Source: Odontesthes bonariensis (Eukaryota > Chordata > Actinopteri > Atheriniformes > Atherinopsidae). From it: a DNA stretch of 64,000 bases. Below are positions 62,269 through 64,000 of the stretch, piece after piece. The notes beneath the pieces were generated by a model, which made no database searches, was not told the origin of the DNA, and was given only the letters and a program-made list of their open reading frames with translations. The position numbers and the translations under genes are program-made. The first letter of the stretch is position 1; the number at the start of each line of letters is the position of its first letter. The stretch spans positions 20,831,657-20,895,656 of the forward strand of contig NC_134525.1 of the NCBI RefSeq assembly GCF_027942865.1. The letters run 5' to 3'.

Positions 62269-64000
62269 GTGACTGGAGTTGGGCACTGGGTGGGATTTAG
62301 TCAAAGTATTCTTGTGTATTTTCTACCTCTGTTTCCATCCTGGCCAGTACCTCACAATCAGCCGTCTTTCCTTCCTCTTGTTTGGTTTCTCTATGTGGCG
62401 TTAATAATTCATTTCCCTCCTGATGCACCACTTTTCAGCTCTGACAGAGATAAAGCACGTCGGCGCTGTCGCTCTAAGCCCTGCTGCAGTGCAGGGAACA
62501 CAGCAGCTCTGTTGACCATTCCACCTGCCTTTCCACCTGCTGTGTTTTGCGAGAAATTATCTCACAACACGCCTGACAGAAGCAACCAGCAGCTCTTAAG
62601 CACACCCCCTCCCTCTAAAGCTCAAGGCTAGCCACCACCGCCACTCTGAGTCACCTGCGCCCAGACCTGCACTCTACACGGAGCCCCTGTTTGCTAAGGG
62701 GCCTTAACGCGTCTTATTAGCTCTTCTCAAACAACACCTGAAACGGCCGAGTTACAATGTGGCCCTCCTGGTCGCAAATAGGGCTTCGCAAACACGATAG
62801 GGAAAACAATTTGTGAAAGATTAGGCACACCCCCGGGAGCAGTCTGCCCTGCATTTGCCCCCGTGAGATAGCCAAAGCAAGCAAGATAACAGCAGTAATT
62901 CTCTTACATTAGCACATAATCACAATCCACTGTGAAGGAGAAAAAGTCCAAAAAAGTGTTACCTGCCAGTGAGGCCACAGAGAGTACACAGCACTCAGGG
63001 TATGGACCGAATAAGAGGAACACTTTTCATTATAGTGTAATCTGTATTCAATACTGCCGTGCTGAATACCTTTTGTGAAGCTTATCAGTCAGTTTTTGTT
63101 CAGACTGCGTCACAGAGGTGCTGATTCATGCTTACGGTCTTAAATGATAGTAGCATTGTTGTTAAACAAATATTCTGTTAAGTATTTATCAGCCAGTTTT
63201 TGTATGCAAGTGATCACTGTTAGACATTGTCGACGCAGTGTTTCTGATCGGCATGTGTTGATGGAGATTTTTGGGATATCTTTGCATAATTTTTCCCCAT
63301 TGAGGGGAGAAAAAGAAGAATAACGGGAAGCCACAAAACTGCTGCTGTGTTAATATGGCCTGAAGTCAAGTTTTAGTGCCTAATTCTGGTTGTGGGTGGG
63401 CAATTTATTTCACCTCATTTGAAGAAAGTGGTGACTATTTCGCCTTTTTAACACCTGTAATCGTTTTGTGGTGATATTTATGGGCGCTTGTTCAAATAAA
63501 AGGAGCAGGAAATGAAAAGGGAGCAAGTTCCCAAATTCAACAGATCATAGTTGTATTGAGTTTGTCGTTACTTCAACAAAACACGGGTTCATATGTGCCA
63601 AATGCAGCAGAACTGCAATAGGCAAAGATTGTGATATTCTGTCCTCTCATTGATGCCATGATGTCATCACACACCCGGCTTCATTAACGGAGATGAGCAC
63701 ATCTTATCAAGTCATAACTGCTCCAAAGCTAATGAAAAGAAGACCTTGGGCCAAATGAGATTGGACCAGATGTTCAGTGATGGTGCCATATTTAGAAATG
63801 GTGAAATGTGCTTAACCACAAACTCACTGAGTTTCTCACCTTGAATCACATTTCTGTTGGAAAACATTTTAACTGCTGTTCTTTGATTGAATTAAAAGCA
63901 TCTGGCACAGTTAAACCACTCACATTGTTTGTTGCTCATCTGGCACCAGAATATATAATGAATTACGCAATGTGATTATGTGACCAAACTACAGAGCACA
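62269..64000. promoter_or_regulatory. ube3c intron 19, partial, with one candidate element
   Basis: No reading matches the next HECT exon. A block at about 62690-62960 (CTTAACGCGTCTTATTAGC, AAACGGCCGAGTTACAATG) is unusually CpG-rich for an intron and repeat-free. The remaining DNA to the edge is unremarkable. Confidence 0.4.

Overview
The window looks like teleost fish nuclear DNA. It has vertebrate gene structures with GT-AG introns, fish-type interspersed repeats, and conserved vertebrate synteny in the order lmbr1 (minus), nom1 (plus), mnx1 (minus), ube3c (plus). I rebuilt four protein-coding genes exon by exon. Every splice phase closes, and the proteins match my recollection of the human orthologues. 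The species cannot be named from this.

Layout: 1-21857 is the 5' two thirds of lmbr1 (exons 1-12, 333 codons; the gene runs off the left edge). Next is a 432-bp divergent promoter region shared with nom1. nom1 is complete (coding 22290-30787, 11 coding exons, 855 aa). It ends tail-to-tail with mnx1 (coding 33205-35449, 3 exons, 316 aa), the motor-neuron and pancreas homeobox gene. About 5 kb upstream of mnx1, rich in homeodomain-type sites, separates it from ube3c (coding from 41570; 19 coding exons, 896 codons; the gene runs off the right edge before the catalytic C-lobe).

Only about 11% of the window is coding. The rest is introns and intergenic DNA. It holds a TTAA-flanked foldback element whose arms carry an exon-like ORF, a Tc1/mariner relic beside a lmbr1 splice donor, a LINE/SINE tail with a 13-bp target duplication, a perfect 29-bp-arm hairpin, microsatellites, and many intronic stretches that look like conserved non-coding elements.

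The unifying theme is regulatory. lmbr1 intron 5 is the known home of ZRS, the Shh limb/fin enhancer. lmbr1 introns 4 and 5 each carry a good CTCF-type motif on the minus strand, and nom1 intron 5 carries one on the plus strand. That is the divergent arrangement expected at a domain boundary between a shh block and an mnx1/ube3c block. In this reading lmbr1 and ube3c are bystander genes whose introns host enhancers for shh and mnx1. The gene calls are firm. The enhancer and boundary readings are inferences that need alignment and chromatin data.
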